Below are positions 17,189-26,158 of a stretch of 64,000 nt of DNA, piece after piece. Within the stretch, counting starts at the first letter, position 1, and each line of letters opens with the position of its first letter. A program made the translations under genes and the position numbers. The notes beneath the pieces were generated by a model. It ran no database searches and was not told the origin of the DNA. It worked only from the letters and a program-made list of their open reading frames with translations. This DNA is from Bacteroidota bacterium (GTDB lineage: Bacteria; Bacteroidota; Bacteroidia; Chitinophagales; Saprospiraceae), in assembly GCA_963169455.1 (NCBI GenBank), contig CAUJDW010000079.1:1-64000 (forward strand), in the 5' to 3' direction.

Positions 17189-17877
17189 TCCCTGTCTTTG
17201 CCGTCTGCGCCCTTATTCCCTTCCACCACCAGGACGATCTCGCCCCTTACCCTGTCCGGCTTGCTGAAATATTCGATCAGGGCATTCAGGGAATCGGTGC
17301 GCACTTCTTCGTGGATCTTTGTCAGTTCCCTGGCCACGCAGGCCTGGCGCTCCGGGCCGCAGGCCCCGGCAAGCTGCTGCAGGCACTTCAGCAGGCGGTG
17401 GGGCGATTCGTACAAAACAAAGGTAAACGGGAGCCCCGCCAGGTATTCGATGCGGCTGGCGCGCCCCTTTTTATGCGGCAGGAAACCCTCGAAATGAAAT
17501 TTGTCGCAGGGCAGGCCGGAAGCAACCAGGGCCGGCACGAAAGCCGTGGCGCCCGGCAGGCATTCCACCCGGATTCCACGGCGCAGGCATTCCCGGGCCA
17601 GCAGAAAACCGGGGTCGGAAATGCCGGGCGTGCCTGCATCGGAGATCAGGGCCATATCGGCGCCTCCTTCCATCTGGGCGGCCAGGGCGGCAGTCACGGC
17701 ATGCTCGTTGTGGGCATGGTAGGAGCGCAGCGGGGTTTCGATCTGATAATGGGCCAGCAACTTTTTGGAAGTACGCGTGTCTTCGGCCAGGATGAGGCTC
17801 ACCTCCCGTAGCACGCGCAGGGCGCGCAGGGTGATGTCTTCCAGGTTGCCGATAGGAGTTGGGACGAGGTATAACAT
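17185..17877 (-). CDS. rsmI: 16S rRNA (cytidine(1402)-2'-O)-methyltransferase
   Basis: Methylates the 2'-OH of C1402 in the decoding centre of 16S rRNA using SAM. The 230-residue protein starts MLYLVPTPIGNLEDITLRAL, the hallmark N-terminus, with LAEDTRTSKKLLAHYQI, LISDAGTPGISDPGFLLA and LPGATAFVPALVASGLP as the tetrapyrrole-methylase-fold SAM site. It is slightly shorter than the E. coli enzyme because the C-terminal HTH tail is missing, as is usual in this phylum. Its stop and that of the T9SS gene share a TTAA palindrome (convergent overlap of 4 bases). A second member of the fold is at 54393-55103. Confidence 0.95.
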   Translation of the reverse strand: MLYLVPTPIGNLEDITLRALRVLREVSLILAEDTRTSKKLLAHYQIETPLRSYHAHNEHAVTAALAAQMEGGADMALISDAGTPGISDPGFLLARECLRRGIRVECLPGATAFVPALVASGLPCDKFHFEGFLPHKKGRASRIEYLAGLPFTFVLYESPHRLLKCLQQLAGACGPERQACVARELTKIHEEVRTDSLNALIEYFSKPDRVRGEIVLVVEGNKGADGKDRD

Positions 17878-18003
17878 AGGCAGCAGGCAATTGGAGGCTT
17901 GTGGAAGATGGGAAGCCTTAACCCCTGAAGAAAAAAAGCCTCCGTGATGAAGAAAACAGCGGTTTTCCCGGGGGCAGGCCCATGAGGGCTATGGCTTCGG
18001 TTT

Positions 18004-18720
18004 TCATGCGGTTTCGCCTTTTTGGGCCAGGCGCCTGAAAATGGAAAACAGGATGTAGAGAAAAATGACGATGGCCAAGGCCGCCTCCCGCGCCAGCAGG
18101 AGGGATGCAACCGCTACTGCCACAAAGATATATTTAATCTCATTGCCCGCCCATCGGAGTGATTTGAATTTGAAATTGAACATTGGGATTTCGGAGAGCA
18201 TCATGAATGAAAGCCCGCCGATGCAACAGTAGAGGAAAAGGGGGCTGGAAACCAGTCCGGCGAGCCCGAAGGAATCGAAGTGGTAGATGGCCATGAGCCC
18301 GGCGGTGAACATGGTGCTGGAGGGCGTAGGCAGCCCCAGGAAGCCGTCTGACTGGCGGGTGTCCAGGTTGAATTTGGCCAGGCGCAGGCCTGCGGAAACC
18401 GACAGGAGGAAGCCGGGCAAGGCGGCCATTTGCAAGCCTTCGGCCTGCCCGAGCCCCAGCCCGATGGTGAGCAACTTGTAATAAATGGCGCCGGGAACCA
18501 GCCCGAAGGAGACCACATCAGCCAGCGAGTCGAGCTGCTTGCCCAGCTCCGAATGCACGCCCAGCATTCGGGCCACCAGGCCATCCACATAGTCGGCCAG
18601 CACGGCGGCTAAAATGAGCCAGAAGGCCAGGACAAACTGGCCGTAGAAGATGCCGCCCGCGGCGCAACACCCCAGAAAGAGGTTTAAAAGGGTGATGGCA
18701 TTTGGAAGGTGCTTTGTCAT
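18004..18720 (-). CDS. pssA: CDP-diacylglycerol-serine O-phosphatidyltransferase
   Basis: Makes phosphatidylserine, the precursor of phosphatidylethanolamine. The 238-residue protein has several hydrophobic helices and the CDP-alcohol phosphotransferase signature DG-x2-AR-x8-G-x3-D-x3-D, visible as DGLVARMLGVHSELGKQLDS followed by LAD (residues about 46-68). It is an integral inner-membrane enzyme. The interval between it and rsmI (126 bases) holds no gene. It starts about 400 bases before the divergent SprB-repeat gene. Confidence 0.93.
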   Translation of the reverse strand: MTKHLPNAITLLNLFLGCCAAGGIFYGQFVLAFWLILAAVLADYVDGLVARMLGVHSELGKQLDSLADVVSFGLVPGAIYYKLLTIGLGLGQAEGLQMAALPGFLLSVSAGLRLAKFNLDTRQSDGFLGLPTPSSTMFTAGLMAIYHFDSFGLAGLVSSPLFLYCCIGGLSFMMLSEIPMFNFKFKSLRWAGNEIKYIFVAVAVASLLLAREAALAIVIFLYILFSIFRRLAQKGETA

Positions 18721-19117
18721 ACGAAAACTTCCTTGTTTTTCAGGCCTGCTCTCCGGGCTTTTGTCCTGCCGGCCCCGGCCAGCCGGGGCAGGGGCCTGAA
18801 GTAGGTGTAAAATCAGATTCGGAGCGTGCGCCTAAAATATTTGTTAAAAAGAGTACCTTGCCTCTTTATTTTGAGGAGAGTTGGCTAAATTTCTTGTTAA
18901 AGTACATTTCAATTGTTAGTTGTCGGTTCCAGCGGCCGGGCGACAACGGAATTTTGGCCAATACAAAAGTAGAAATTTTTCTGACGGCCCTCTGCCCTGT
19001 TTGAACACTCGAATATCCGGCCGGGCCCGGCTTTTGCCCGGGCGCCCGGAGGCCATATCTTCATCTGGCCATTTTTTCAACCGAAATCCCTCTGAATTGG
19101 CAAAAAGGCGAACCGAT

Positions 19118-22075
19118 ATGTTATGGAAACCTACCCTGCCGCTTTGGGTGTTGCTGCTCGCCCTGAGCAGCGGCCTGGCCCAGCCGGCGAATGACAATTG
19201 CGCCGGCGCTACCTTTTTACAGGACGCCACCGACTGGTGTTCGGGCCCGGGGACTTTTTCGAGCATTGGAGCCAACTCCTCCGGCAGCCTGCAGGCGGGC
19301 TGCCTGTCGGGCCCCTTTCTCGATGTCTGGTTCTCTTTCGTCCCCCAGGCTACAGATGTCACCATTACCATCATCGGCAATTCCGTCGGCGGCGGCCCGG
19401 CCCTGATGCTGCCGGAAATCGCCCTGTTTGAGGGGAACTGCGGCGCCCTCCAGCTCGTGGCATGCGAGCCGGCCCCGCCCTTCGGAAACGCCAACGAATT
19501 GAGCTTCAGCGGGCTTTCCCTGGGCGTGACGCACTACATCCTGGTGCAGGGTAAAAACGGCGGGACAGGAAACTTTCAGCTTTGCATCAACAACTACAAC
19601 GCCCCCGTGGAGCCTTCTTCGGATTGCCCCGATGCGGCCATTCTCTGCAACAAGGACCCCTTCGTCGTGCAGCAGGTGCTCGGCCCGGGCAATGACCCCA
19701 CCGAGGCCAACGACGCCGAATGCCTGAACGGCTTCGGCGTGAATGTCGAATCCTACTCCACCTGGTTCGTCTGGACCGCCGGAAACGACGGTACGCTGAC
19801 CTTCAGCCTCACCCCGCTCAACCCGCCGGATGACCTGGATTTCGTCGTTTACGAATTTCCCAACGGCCCCGGCAACTGCGCCGGCAAGATCCCGCTGCGA
19901 TGCATGGCCTCGTCCTGCCAGGGCCCCACCGGGCTGAGCCTTAGCTCAACCGACGTTTCGGAGCCGCCCAACTGCCTGCTGCCCACCCAGGACAATTTCC
20001 TGGCCGCCCTGCAGATGGAGGCCGGCAAAACCTACGGGCTGATGGTCAATAATTTTTCCACCACCCAGATCGGCTTCGAGATCGAATTCGGGGGCACGGG
20101 TGAATTCGCCGGGCCGGAGGCCGCGATAGGCTCCAGCCTGCAGGGGCCTGCCTGCATCGGCGAGCCTGTTTCCTTTTTCGACGCCACCAGCTTCCCCCTG
20201 GGATCCATCGTGGGCTGGGCTTGGGAATTCGGGCCCGGCGCCAGCCCCGCCAACGCTTTTACGGCAGGGCCCCATCAGGTTACCTACAACAGCCCGGGGA
20301 CTAAGCCCGTGCTGCTGCGGCTGACGACGGCCGAAGGCTGCGTCGTATCTGTTGTCGAAGCGATCGAGGTGGTTTGCTGCAACGGCCAATTCCAGGCCAG
20401 CGCCGACATCAGCCAGGTGGATTGCCACGGCGCCGGCAATGGCGCCATCAGCCTGTCTGTTTCCAACCCCAATGCCCCCTATACCTACAACTGGAGCAAC
20501 GGCCTGTCGGGCGCCGGCATAAACAACCTCTCCCCCGGCGATTATTCCGTCACGATCAGCGATGCCGCGGGCTGCGACACGCTGATGGCTTTTACCATAA
20601 CCGCCCCGCCGGCCTTCAGCTTCGACACGACGCTGGTAAGGCCTACCTGCAATGGCGGCCTGGATGGCGCCATCACGCTCGGTGTGAGCGGGGGTACGCC
20701 CCCTTATGCCTTCAGCTGGCAGGGCGGGCCGTTCGGCCCCGGCAACAGCCAGGAAAACCTGCCGGTAGGGGTGTACAATATTCTTATGCGCGATGCCAAC
20801 GATTGCGAAGTTTCCTTCGTCATACCCCTGCAGGAGCTGGAACTGGAACTGGACCCCACGGTGGAGGCAGTCCGCCCGCCCGTCTGCAACGGCGATGCCA
20901 ATGCTTCTATTCAGGTAAGCATCAGCAACGGCCTGCCGCCCTATCTGTATGATTTCAACGACGGCAACGGGTTTGTGGGGGCCGGCAGCCTGTCGGGCCT
21001 TCCCGCCGGCATGTATCAGGTGGACGTGGTGGACGCCAACCTCTGCAGGGGTAGTTTTTCCTTTACCGTGGAGGACCCGCCGCTCCTGACGCTTGGCTTT
21101 CAGGAAACGCCCATCTCCTGTTTCGGCCAGGCGGATGGCGAAATATCCGCCGTACCGGCCGGGGGCGTGGGGGGATTTACTTTCCGCTGGAATACCGGCA
21201 GCACTTCAGCTACGCTCGCTCAACTGGGAGCCGGCAGCTACACCCTGACCCTTACCGACGCCGGCGGCTGCAGCCTTGAGAGCGCCTATGAACTGGCCCA
21301 GCCCGAACAGATAGCCCTGCGCATTGAGGCCCAGGAAAATGTCATTTGTTTTGGCGAAGCCACAGGCAGCCTGGCTCTCAGTGCTATGGGCGGAGCGCCT
21401 CCATATTCTTTCAGCCTGGATGGCCTCAGTTTTCAAAGCACTCCGGCTTTCGGCGGCCTTCCGGCAGGCAGCTACCAGGCGGTGGTGGAGGACAGCAGGG
21501 GGTGCGCTTCGGCCCTCGATGCCGTCATTTCGGAACCGCCTCCCCTGCTGGTGGATGCCGGAGAAAAGCAGGTAGTGATCCTGGGCTATGAGGCCAGGCT
21601 TCGGGCCGTGCCCAACAACCCGGATGTCACCTTTCAGTGGGCGCCGGCGGAAAGCCTGGATTGTGCCGATTGTTCTTCGCCCCTTGCCCTGCCGCTGCGC
21701 AACACCGTGTATGTGGTGCAGATAGAGGACGCCAGCGGCTGTACGGCAGCCGACTCGGTAGAGGTTGCGATCAGCTCCGAACGGCCGGTGTTCGTCCCCA
21801 ATGCCTTTTCTCCCAATGACGATGGGCGGAACGACCTGTTTACGGCTTATGGCGGGCCCGGTTTGATGGGCATTGTGTCGGTGAAAATTTACAACCGCTG
21901 GGGCGGGCTGGCCTATGAACAGGAAAATTTGTCGGCTGGCAATCCCGTTATCGCCTGGGATGGCCGCGCCGGAAACCAGGACGCCCCTCCAGGTGTCTAT
22001 ACTTATGTCTTCGAACTGGAATTTATCGATGGCCAACGGCTGTTTATAAGTGGGGATATTTCCCTGATACGATGA
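19118..22075 (+). CDS. SprB-repeat surface protein with gliding-type (type B) T9SS domain
   Basis: A secreted protein of 985 residues. The ATG at 19118 is chosen because it begins a signal peptide (LWVLLLALSSGLAQP); the upstream in-frame extension to 18920 is low-quality. Order: two pre-peptidase-C-like/adhesin beta-sandwich units opening with PANDNCAGAT and SSDCPDAAILCNKDPFVVQQ; a PKD-like domain (ACIGEPVSFFDATS); five SprB-type repeats of about 75 residues, each starting with a C-x-G-x2-(D/N)-G pattern (CNGGLDGAITL, CFGQADGEI, CFGEATGSL); a further beta domain; and the CHU_C/gliding-motility C-terminal domain (VPNAFSPNDDGRNDLF ... ISGDISLIR). Likely a cell-surface adhesin or matrix protein. 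It is followed 54 bases later by a paralogue of identical layout. Confidence 0.9.
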   Translation: MLWKPTLPLWVLLLALSSGLAQPANDNCAGATFLQDATDWCSGPGTFSSIGANSSGSLQAGCLSGPFLDVWFSFVPQATDVTITIIGNSVGGGPALMLPEIALFEGNCGALQLVACEPAPPFGNANELSFSGLSLGVTHYILVQGKNGGTGNFQLCINNYNAPVEPSSDCPDAAILCNKDPFVVQQVLGPGNDPTEANDAECLNGFGVNVESYSTWFVWTAGNDGTLTFSLTPLNPPDDLDFVVYEFPNGPGNCAGKIPLRCMASSCQGPTGLSLSSTDVSEPPNCLLPTQDNFLAALQMEAGKTYGLMVNNFSTTQIGFEIEFGGTGEFAGPEAAIGSSLQGPACIGEPVSFFDATSFPLGSIVGWAWEFGPGASPANAFTAGPHQVTYNSPGTKPVLLRLTTAEGCVVSVVEAIEVVCCNGQFQASADISQVDCHGAGNGAISLSVSNPNAPYTYNWSNGLSGAGINNLSPGDYSVTISDAAGCDTLMAFTITAPPAFSFDTTLVRPTCNGGLDGAITLGVSGGTPPYAFSWQGGPFGPGNSQENLPVGVYNILMRDANDCEVSFVIPLQELELELDPTVEAVRPPVCNGDANASIQVSISNGLPPYLYDFNDGNGFVGAGSLSGLPAGMYQVDVVDANLCRGSFSFTVEDPPLLTLGFQETPISCFGQADGEISAVPAGGVGGFTFRWNTGSTSATLAQLGAGSYTLTLTDAGGCSLESAYELAQPEQIALRIEAQENVICFGEATGSLALSAMGGAPPYSFSLDGLSFQSTPAFGGLPAGSYQAVVEDSRGCASALDAVISEPPPLLVDAGEKQVVILGYEARLRAVPNNPDVTFQWAPAESLDCADCSSPLALPLRNTVYVVQIEDASGCTAADSVEVAISSERPVFVPNAFSPNDDGRNDLFTAYGGPGLMGIVSVKIYNRWGGLAYEQENLSAGNPVIAWDGRAGNQDAPPGVYTYVFELEFIDGQRLFISGDISLIR

Positions 22076-22129
22076 TGCCGGGCCATTTCAGCAATCCCTG
22101 AATATTCTGCTATGGAAAATGTGCATACT

Positions 22130-25100
22130 ATGAACAAAAAGCAGGCCCCGGCGCAACATGTGGCGCGCATCGCCCTGCTGTCGCTCGTACTGGCGGCCTT
22201 ACCCTGGACAGCAGTGCTTGCGCAGCCGGCCAATGACAACTGCGCCAACGCCATTGCCCTTGACGATGTATCCAGCTGGTGCTCTGCAGTGGCCGCTTTC
22301 ACCACTAATAACGCCACCGATTCGGGCCAGTCGCCGAGCTGCTTTCCCAACAACCAGGTTAACAATGACGTTTGGTTCTCCTTCGTGGCCCAGGCCACGG
22401 ATGTCAACATCAGCGTCACCGGGAATATTCCCTTCAATGCCGGCGGCACGCTCAACGACCCCCAGTTTGCGCTTTATCTGGGCAGTTGCGGCAGCCTGGT
22501 ACAGGTGGCCTGCGCCTCAGACGCCTTCAACGACAACGCCGTGCAACTGCTGGAAAGCCAGCTGGAGATTGGCCAGACTTACTATATTCAGGTGAGCGCC
22601 CGCAACGGGCAGACGGGCACCTTCCAGTTGTGCGTCAACAACTTCAACGCCGTTCCCGACCCGTCCAGCGATTGCAATACGGGGGTGATCCTCTGCAACA
22701 AGGATCCCTTCACCGTGCAGTTCGTCAGCGGCGTCGGCAACAACCCCAACGAGATCGGCGATGTGAGCTGCGCCTCCCCGACCTGCCCCCTGTCGGAATC
22801 CTCTTCCACCTGGTACAAGTGGACCTGCGACCAGCCCGGCTCCCTCACCTTCACCCTGACCCCGCTCAACCCCGCCGACGACATCGACTTCGTGCTCTAC
22901 GAACTGCCCAACGGCATTGACAACTGCGCCGGGAAATTCGACCTGCGCTGCATGGCTTCCGGAGAGAACGTCGGCGCCCCGTTTTCGGAATGGTTCCCCT
23001 GCACCGGCGCCACCGGCCTGAGCCTCAACGATGATGATGTGGGCGAAACCTGCGGTTGCCAGCCGGGGGACAACAACTTTGCGGAAGCCATCGATATGGA
23101 AGCCGGAAAAAGTTATGCCCTGGTCATCAACAACTTCAGCCAGTCGGGCGCCGGGTTTTCCATCGAGTTCGGCGGCGCCGGAACTTTCCTTGGGCCAACG
23201 GCTGACTTCAATGCCAGCTCCGACACCATTTGCGTGGGTGAACCCGTGACCTTTACGGACGCCAGCGCATTCTCCGGCGGCATTGTCAGCTGGGAGTGGA
23301 CATTCGGGCAGAACGCCAGCCCCGGCGCCCTTACCGGTGTCGGGCCCCACAGCGTGAGCTACGACCGTCCGGGCCTGAAGTCCATCGTGCTGCGCGTGGC
23401 CACCGAAGACGGTTGTGTCGTTACAAAAGTGGGCACGGTATATGTGCAGTGCTGCGACGATCACTTTGACATCAGCGGAACAATTACGGATGTGGATTGC
23501 CCGAGCTCTGCGACCGGCGCCATCGACCTGAGCGCCGTCAGCGGTTATTCCCCCTACACTTTCAACTGGAGCAGCGGACAATCATCGGAAGATATTTCCG
23601 GGTTGGAAACCGGCGCTTATATCGTGACCATCACGGATGCGGCCACCTGCAGCACCACCGCCGAATTTGCGGTAGGCGGCCCGGCCCCATTTCAGGTGGA
23701 CACCCTCATCGGCATGCCGACCTGTAATGGCGGCATGGACGGGTCGATCACGCTGAATGTCAGCGGCGCTACGCCGCCGTATCAGTTCAGCTGGCAGGGC
23801 GGCCCCTTTGGCCCGGGCAATACCCTGGCGAACCTGCCGGTTGGCGATTACCCCGTCACCATCCGCGACGCCAACAACTGCGATCTGGAACTGCTGATCG
23901 CCGTGCGGGAGCTGGAACTGGTGCTCGACCCCAATGTCGTTGCCGCCACCGATCCCTCCTGTACCGGTTTTTCGGACGGTTCCATCAACCTGGTAATTGC
24001 CAACGGCCTGCCGCCCTATCTGTTCGACTTCAACGACGGCAACGGCTGGGTGAACGCCAACAGCCTGAACAACCTTCCTGCCGGCGTTTACAACGTGCAG
24101 GTGCAGGACGCCAACCTCTGCCAGGGCAATTTTACCTTCAACCTGCAGGACCCGCCCCTGCTCGAGCTCGCTTTTGAAGCCCAGGGCATCAGCTGCTTTG
24201 GAGAAACCGATGGCGTCCTTACGGCGGCGCCAACGGGCGGGGTAGGCGGATACAGCTTTATGTGGGCAGGTGGACAAACTTCCGCCTCCCTTGCCGGGCT
24301 TGGCGAAGGGCAATACTTCGTAACCGTTACGGATGCCAATGGCTGCATCGTCTCCGGCGACACCAGCCTCGTCCAACCTGCGCCGGTATTCATCGAGATC
24401 GGCGAGATCGTCAATGTTTTGTGTTTCGGCGATGCGACGGGTTCGGCAAGCGTCGTCGGCAGCGGCGGCCAGCCGCCTTATATGTACAGCGCCGACGGGC
24501 AGGCGTTCCAGCTGGAGCCTCTTTTCGAAAACCTGCCGGCCGGTGATTACGTGTTTACCATCATGGACGCCAACGGCTGTACCGAAACCGTGGCGGCCGC
24601 CATCACCCAACCCGCCGAGCTCCTGGTGGACGCCGGGCCCGACGTACAGATCCAGCTGGGCTACGCCACCAGCCTGCGGGCTACGCCCAGTGCATTGCCG
24701 GTCACCTTTGCCTGGGAGCCGCCCGATTCCCTGTCGTGCATCGACTGCCCCAATCCGGTTGCCAATCCGGTGAGGACCACCACATACACCATCACCGTTA
24801 CGGATGAGAGCGGCTGTACGGCCACGGATGAAGTCACGGTGACCGTCGTCAAGGCGCGGCAGGTGTACATTCCCAATGCCTTCTCCCCAAATGCCGACGG
24901 CAGGAACGACAATTTCACCGTTTATGCCGGCCCGGGCGTTCGCCTCATCCGTGAGCTGAAGGTCTTCAACCGCTGGGGCGGGCTGGTGTTCGAAAACGAC
25001 AACTTCCTGCCCAACGACCCCAACTTTGGCTGGGACGGTTTGATCAGGGGCGAGCCGGCCCAGGTTGGCGTATATGCCTACTATGCGGTGGTGGAGTATC

Positions 25101-25150
25101 TCGACGGGGAGACGCTGCTGTTCGAGGGGGATGTGTCGGTAGTGCGGTAG
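22130..25150 (+). CDS. SprB-repeat surface protein, tandem paralogue (type B T9SS domain)
   Basis: About 1006 residues. The ATG at 22130 (MNKKQAPAQ) is preferred over the in-frame ATG at 22112 because it gives a standard signal peptide ending near VLAQP; both are possible. The domain order copies the preceding gene: PANDNCANAIAL adhesin unit, SSDCNTGVILCNKDPFTVQF unit, PKD-like domain (TICVGEPVTFTDASAF), five SprB repeats, a beta domain and the CHU_C domain (IPNAFSPNADGRNDNF ... FEGDVSVVR). Repeats two and three are nearly the same as in the neighbour (FSWQGGPFGPGN; NGLPPYLFDFNDGNGW), indicating tandem duplication with later divergence or gene conversion. The stop codon is 9 bases before the MITE-like element. 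Confidence 0.9.
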   Translation: MNKKQAPAQHVARIALLSLVLAALPWTAVLAQPANDNCANAIALDDVSSWCSAVAAFTTNNATDSGQSPSCFPNNQVNNDVWFSFVAQATDVNISVTGNIPFNAGGTLNDPQFALYLGSCGSLVQVACASDAFNDNAVQLLESQLEIGQTYYIQVSARNGQTGTFQLCVNNFNAVPDPSSDCNTGVILCNKDPFTVQFVSGVGNNPNEIGDVSCASPTCPLSESSSTWYKWTCDQPGSLTFTLTPLNPADDIDFVLYELPNGIDNCAGKFDLRCMASGENVGAPFSEWFPCTGATGLSLNDDDVGETCGCQPGDNNFAEAIDMEAGKSYALVINNFSQSGAGFSIEFGGAGTFLGPTADFNASSDTICVGEPVTFTDASAFSGGIVSWEWTFGQNASPGALTGVGPHSVSYDRPGLKSIVLRVATEDGCVVTKVGTVYVQCCDDHFDISGTITDVDCPSSATGAIDLSAVSGYSPYTFNWSSGQSSEDISGLETGAYIVTITDAATCSTTAEFAVGGPAPFQVDTLIGMPTCNGGMDGSITLNVSGATPPYQFSWQGGPFGPGNTLANLPVGDYPVTIRDANNCDLELLIAVRELELVLDPNVVAATDPSCTGFSDGSINLVIANGLPPYLFDFNDGNGWVNANSLNNLPAGVYNVQVQDANLCQGNFTFNLQDPPLLELAFEAQGISCFGETDGVLTAAPTGGVGGYSFMWAGGQTSASLAGLGEGQYFVTVTDANGCIVSGDTSLVQPAPVFIEIGEIVNVLCFGDATGSASVVGSGGQPPYMYSADGQAFQLEPLFENLPAGDYVFTIMDANGCTETVAAAITQPAELLVDAGPDVQIQLGYATSLRATPSALPVTFAWEPPDSLSCIDCPNPVANPVRTTTYTITVTDESGCTATDEVTVTVVKARQVYIPNAFSPNADGRNDNFTVYAGPGVRLIRELKVFNRWGGLVFENDNFLPNDPNFGWDGLIRGEPAQVGVYAYYAVVEYLDGETLLFEGDVSVVR

Positions 25151-25159
25151 AGGCTGCTC

Positions 25160-25352
25160 TAAGTAGTTGGACACATTTATTGTAACTCATACTGCTTCGG
25201 AAATACGGCGTCAATAGCATTGTTCCTGGGGCTGGGGTTATATTGTTATATTGCTATATTGTTATATTGCTATATTGCTATATTGTTATATTGTTATATT
25301 GTTGTATTGCCATATTGTTGTATTGTTCTGCTAAATGTGTCCAAACTACTTA
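25160..25352 (+). mobile_element. MITE-like element, copy A (TA-flanked, with terminal inverted repeats)
   Basis: Left end AGTAGTTGGACACATTTA (from 25162) and right end TAAATGTGTCCAAACTACT (to 25350) are inverted repeats with one extra base; both ends abut TA, as expected for Tc1/mariner-IS630-type insertion. Inside are a 58-bp unique arm (25180-25237) and an 8-bp minisatellite (25238-25325). The same element recurs inverted at 54157-54357. There is no transposase, so it is non-autonomous. The following 188 bases (25353-25540), up to the pnuC stop, hold no supportable gene. Confidence 0.8.
25238..25325 (+). repeat. 8-bp minisatellite YTATATTG x 11
   Basis: Eleven head-to-tail 8-bp units, mostly TTATATTG or CTATATTG, with three variant units at the right end (TTGTATTG, CCATATTG, TTGTATTG). 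It lies inside MITE-like copy A; copy B carries 12 units. The unit number is not a multiple of three bases, so a read-through ORF across it is only a by-product. Confidence 0.9.
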
Positions 25353-25540
25353 TTCGCCGGAATCAACCGATTTGCCCAATGCGATCCGTTTGCAAAGTAC
25401 GGGCGCAACCGTTAACTCCGGTGTGCAGGCGCCCCTTTCCTACCGGATGACGGTTTGGCGCCCATTCGGAATACCTTCCCTGGAAAGGACAATTTGCCAG
25501 AGTTGGAGCCCCCGGGCTTTAAATGCCCTGGCCATCGGCC

Positions 25541-26122
25541 CTAAACCTGCGAGGGTTCCGCCTTCATCGTCTGCCGCCATTCGAGGAAACCCTTAGTGCT
25601 GAGCAGCAGGTACACGCCGTACAGGCCTGTGGTCAGGTACAGGCCTTTCAGGGCATAGATCGCGATGGCCACCACGTCCACGATGATCCAGATGATCCAG
25701 TTTTCCAGTTTCTTGCGGGCCAGGAGGAACTGCGCCACCAGGCTGGCCACGGTGGTGAAGGCGTCGCCGTAGGGGAAGGAGGCGTCCGTGTTGGCCTTCA
25801 TGAGGTAACCCCAGATGAGGAAGCCGGCCAGAATGAGCCCGGACCAGGCGCCTGTTTCCTTGCCGGAAAGGCGGGTGATGGGGATATGGATCGTTTCTTT
25901 CCCCCTTCTTGCCCAGTTCCACCAGCCGTAAATATTGAGGACGACGTAAACGACGTGCAGGATGGCGTCCGAGTAGAGTTTCGATTCCCCGAAGATATAG
26001 ATGTACAGGCTTACCGACAGCAAGCCGAAGGGCCAGGCGATGATCTTTTCCCGCGTGAGCAGAAATACGTGGATGATGCCGCTTACCACGGCTATGAATT
26101 CTATAACTTGCAGGGTGTCCAT
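25541..26122 (-). CDS. pnuC: PnuC-family nicotinamide riboside transporter
   Basis: A 193-residue inner-membrane protein with about seven hydrophobic helices. The ATG at 26122 (MDTLQVIEFIAVVSG) gives the usual length; the longer ORF to 26350 only runs antisense through the kinase gene. Family marks are YGWWNW (residues about 65-70) and ENWIIWIIVDVVAI, the aromatic motifs that line the substrate path in PnuC. PnuC carries nicotinamide riboside by facilitated diffusion and depends on a kinase to trap it; the divergent gene 36 bases away encodes a riboside-kinase-like protein, which strongly supports this substrate over thiamin (PnuT) or riboflavin (RibM). Confidence 0.9.
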   Translation of the reverse strand: MDTLQVIEFIAVVSGIIHVFLLTREKIIAWPFGLLSVSLYIYIFGESKLYSDAILHVVYVVLNIYGWWNWARRGKETIHIPITRLSGKETGAWSGLILAGFLIWGYLMKANTDASFPYGDAFTTVASLVAQFLLARKKLENWIIWIIVDVVAIAIYALKGLYLTTGLYGVYLLLSTKGFLEWRQTMKAEPSQV

Positions 26123-26158
26123 GTCAACAGAAGATTTTCTGTAAATGTAAATAAACAA

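Noticed and set aside
23582..25174. Long antisense ORFs over G+C-rich genes (for example 23582-25174 minus, 8926-10218 minus, 2824-3714 plus, 10615-12015 plus)
   Set aside because: They mirror the codon structure of well-supported genes on the other strand, show no recognisable domains and have implausible composition.
25238..25325. CRISPR-like array
   Set aside because: The units are 8 bp, contiguous and without spacers; no cas genes are in the window. The 10-bp TTACCC arrays are rejected as CRISPR for the same reason.
25220..25450. ORF reading through the 8-bp minisatellite (Tyr/Ile/Leu/Cys-rich); the matching ORF in copy B is at 54085-54312
   Set aside because: The protein is only a translation of the 8-bp repeat; unit numbers differ between copies so the frame is not kept, and there is no ribosome site or conserved end.
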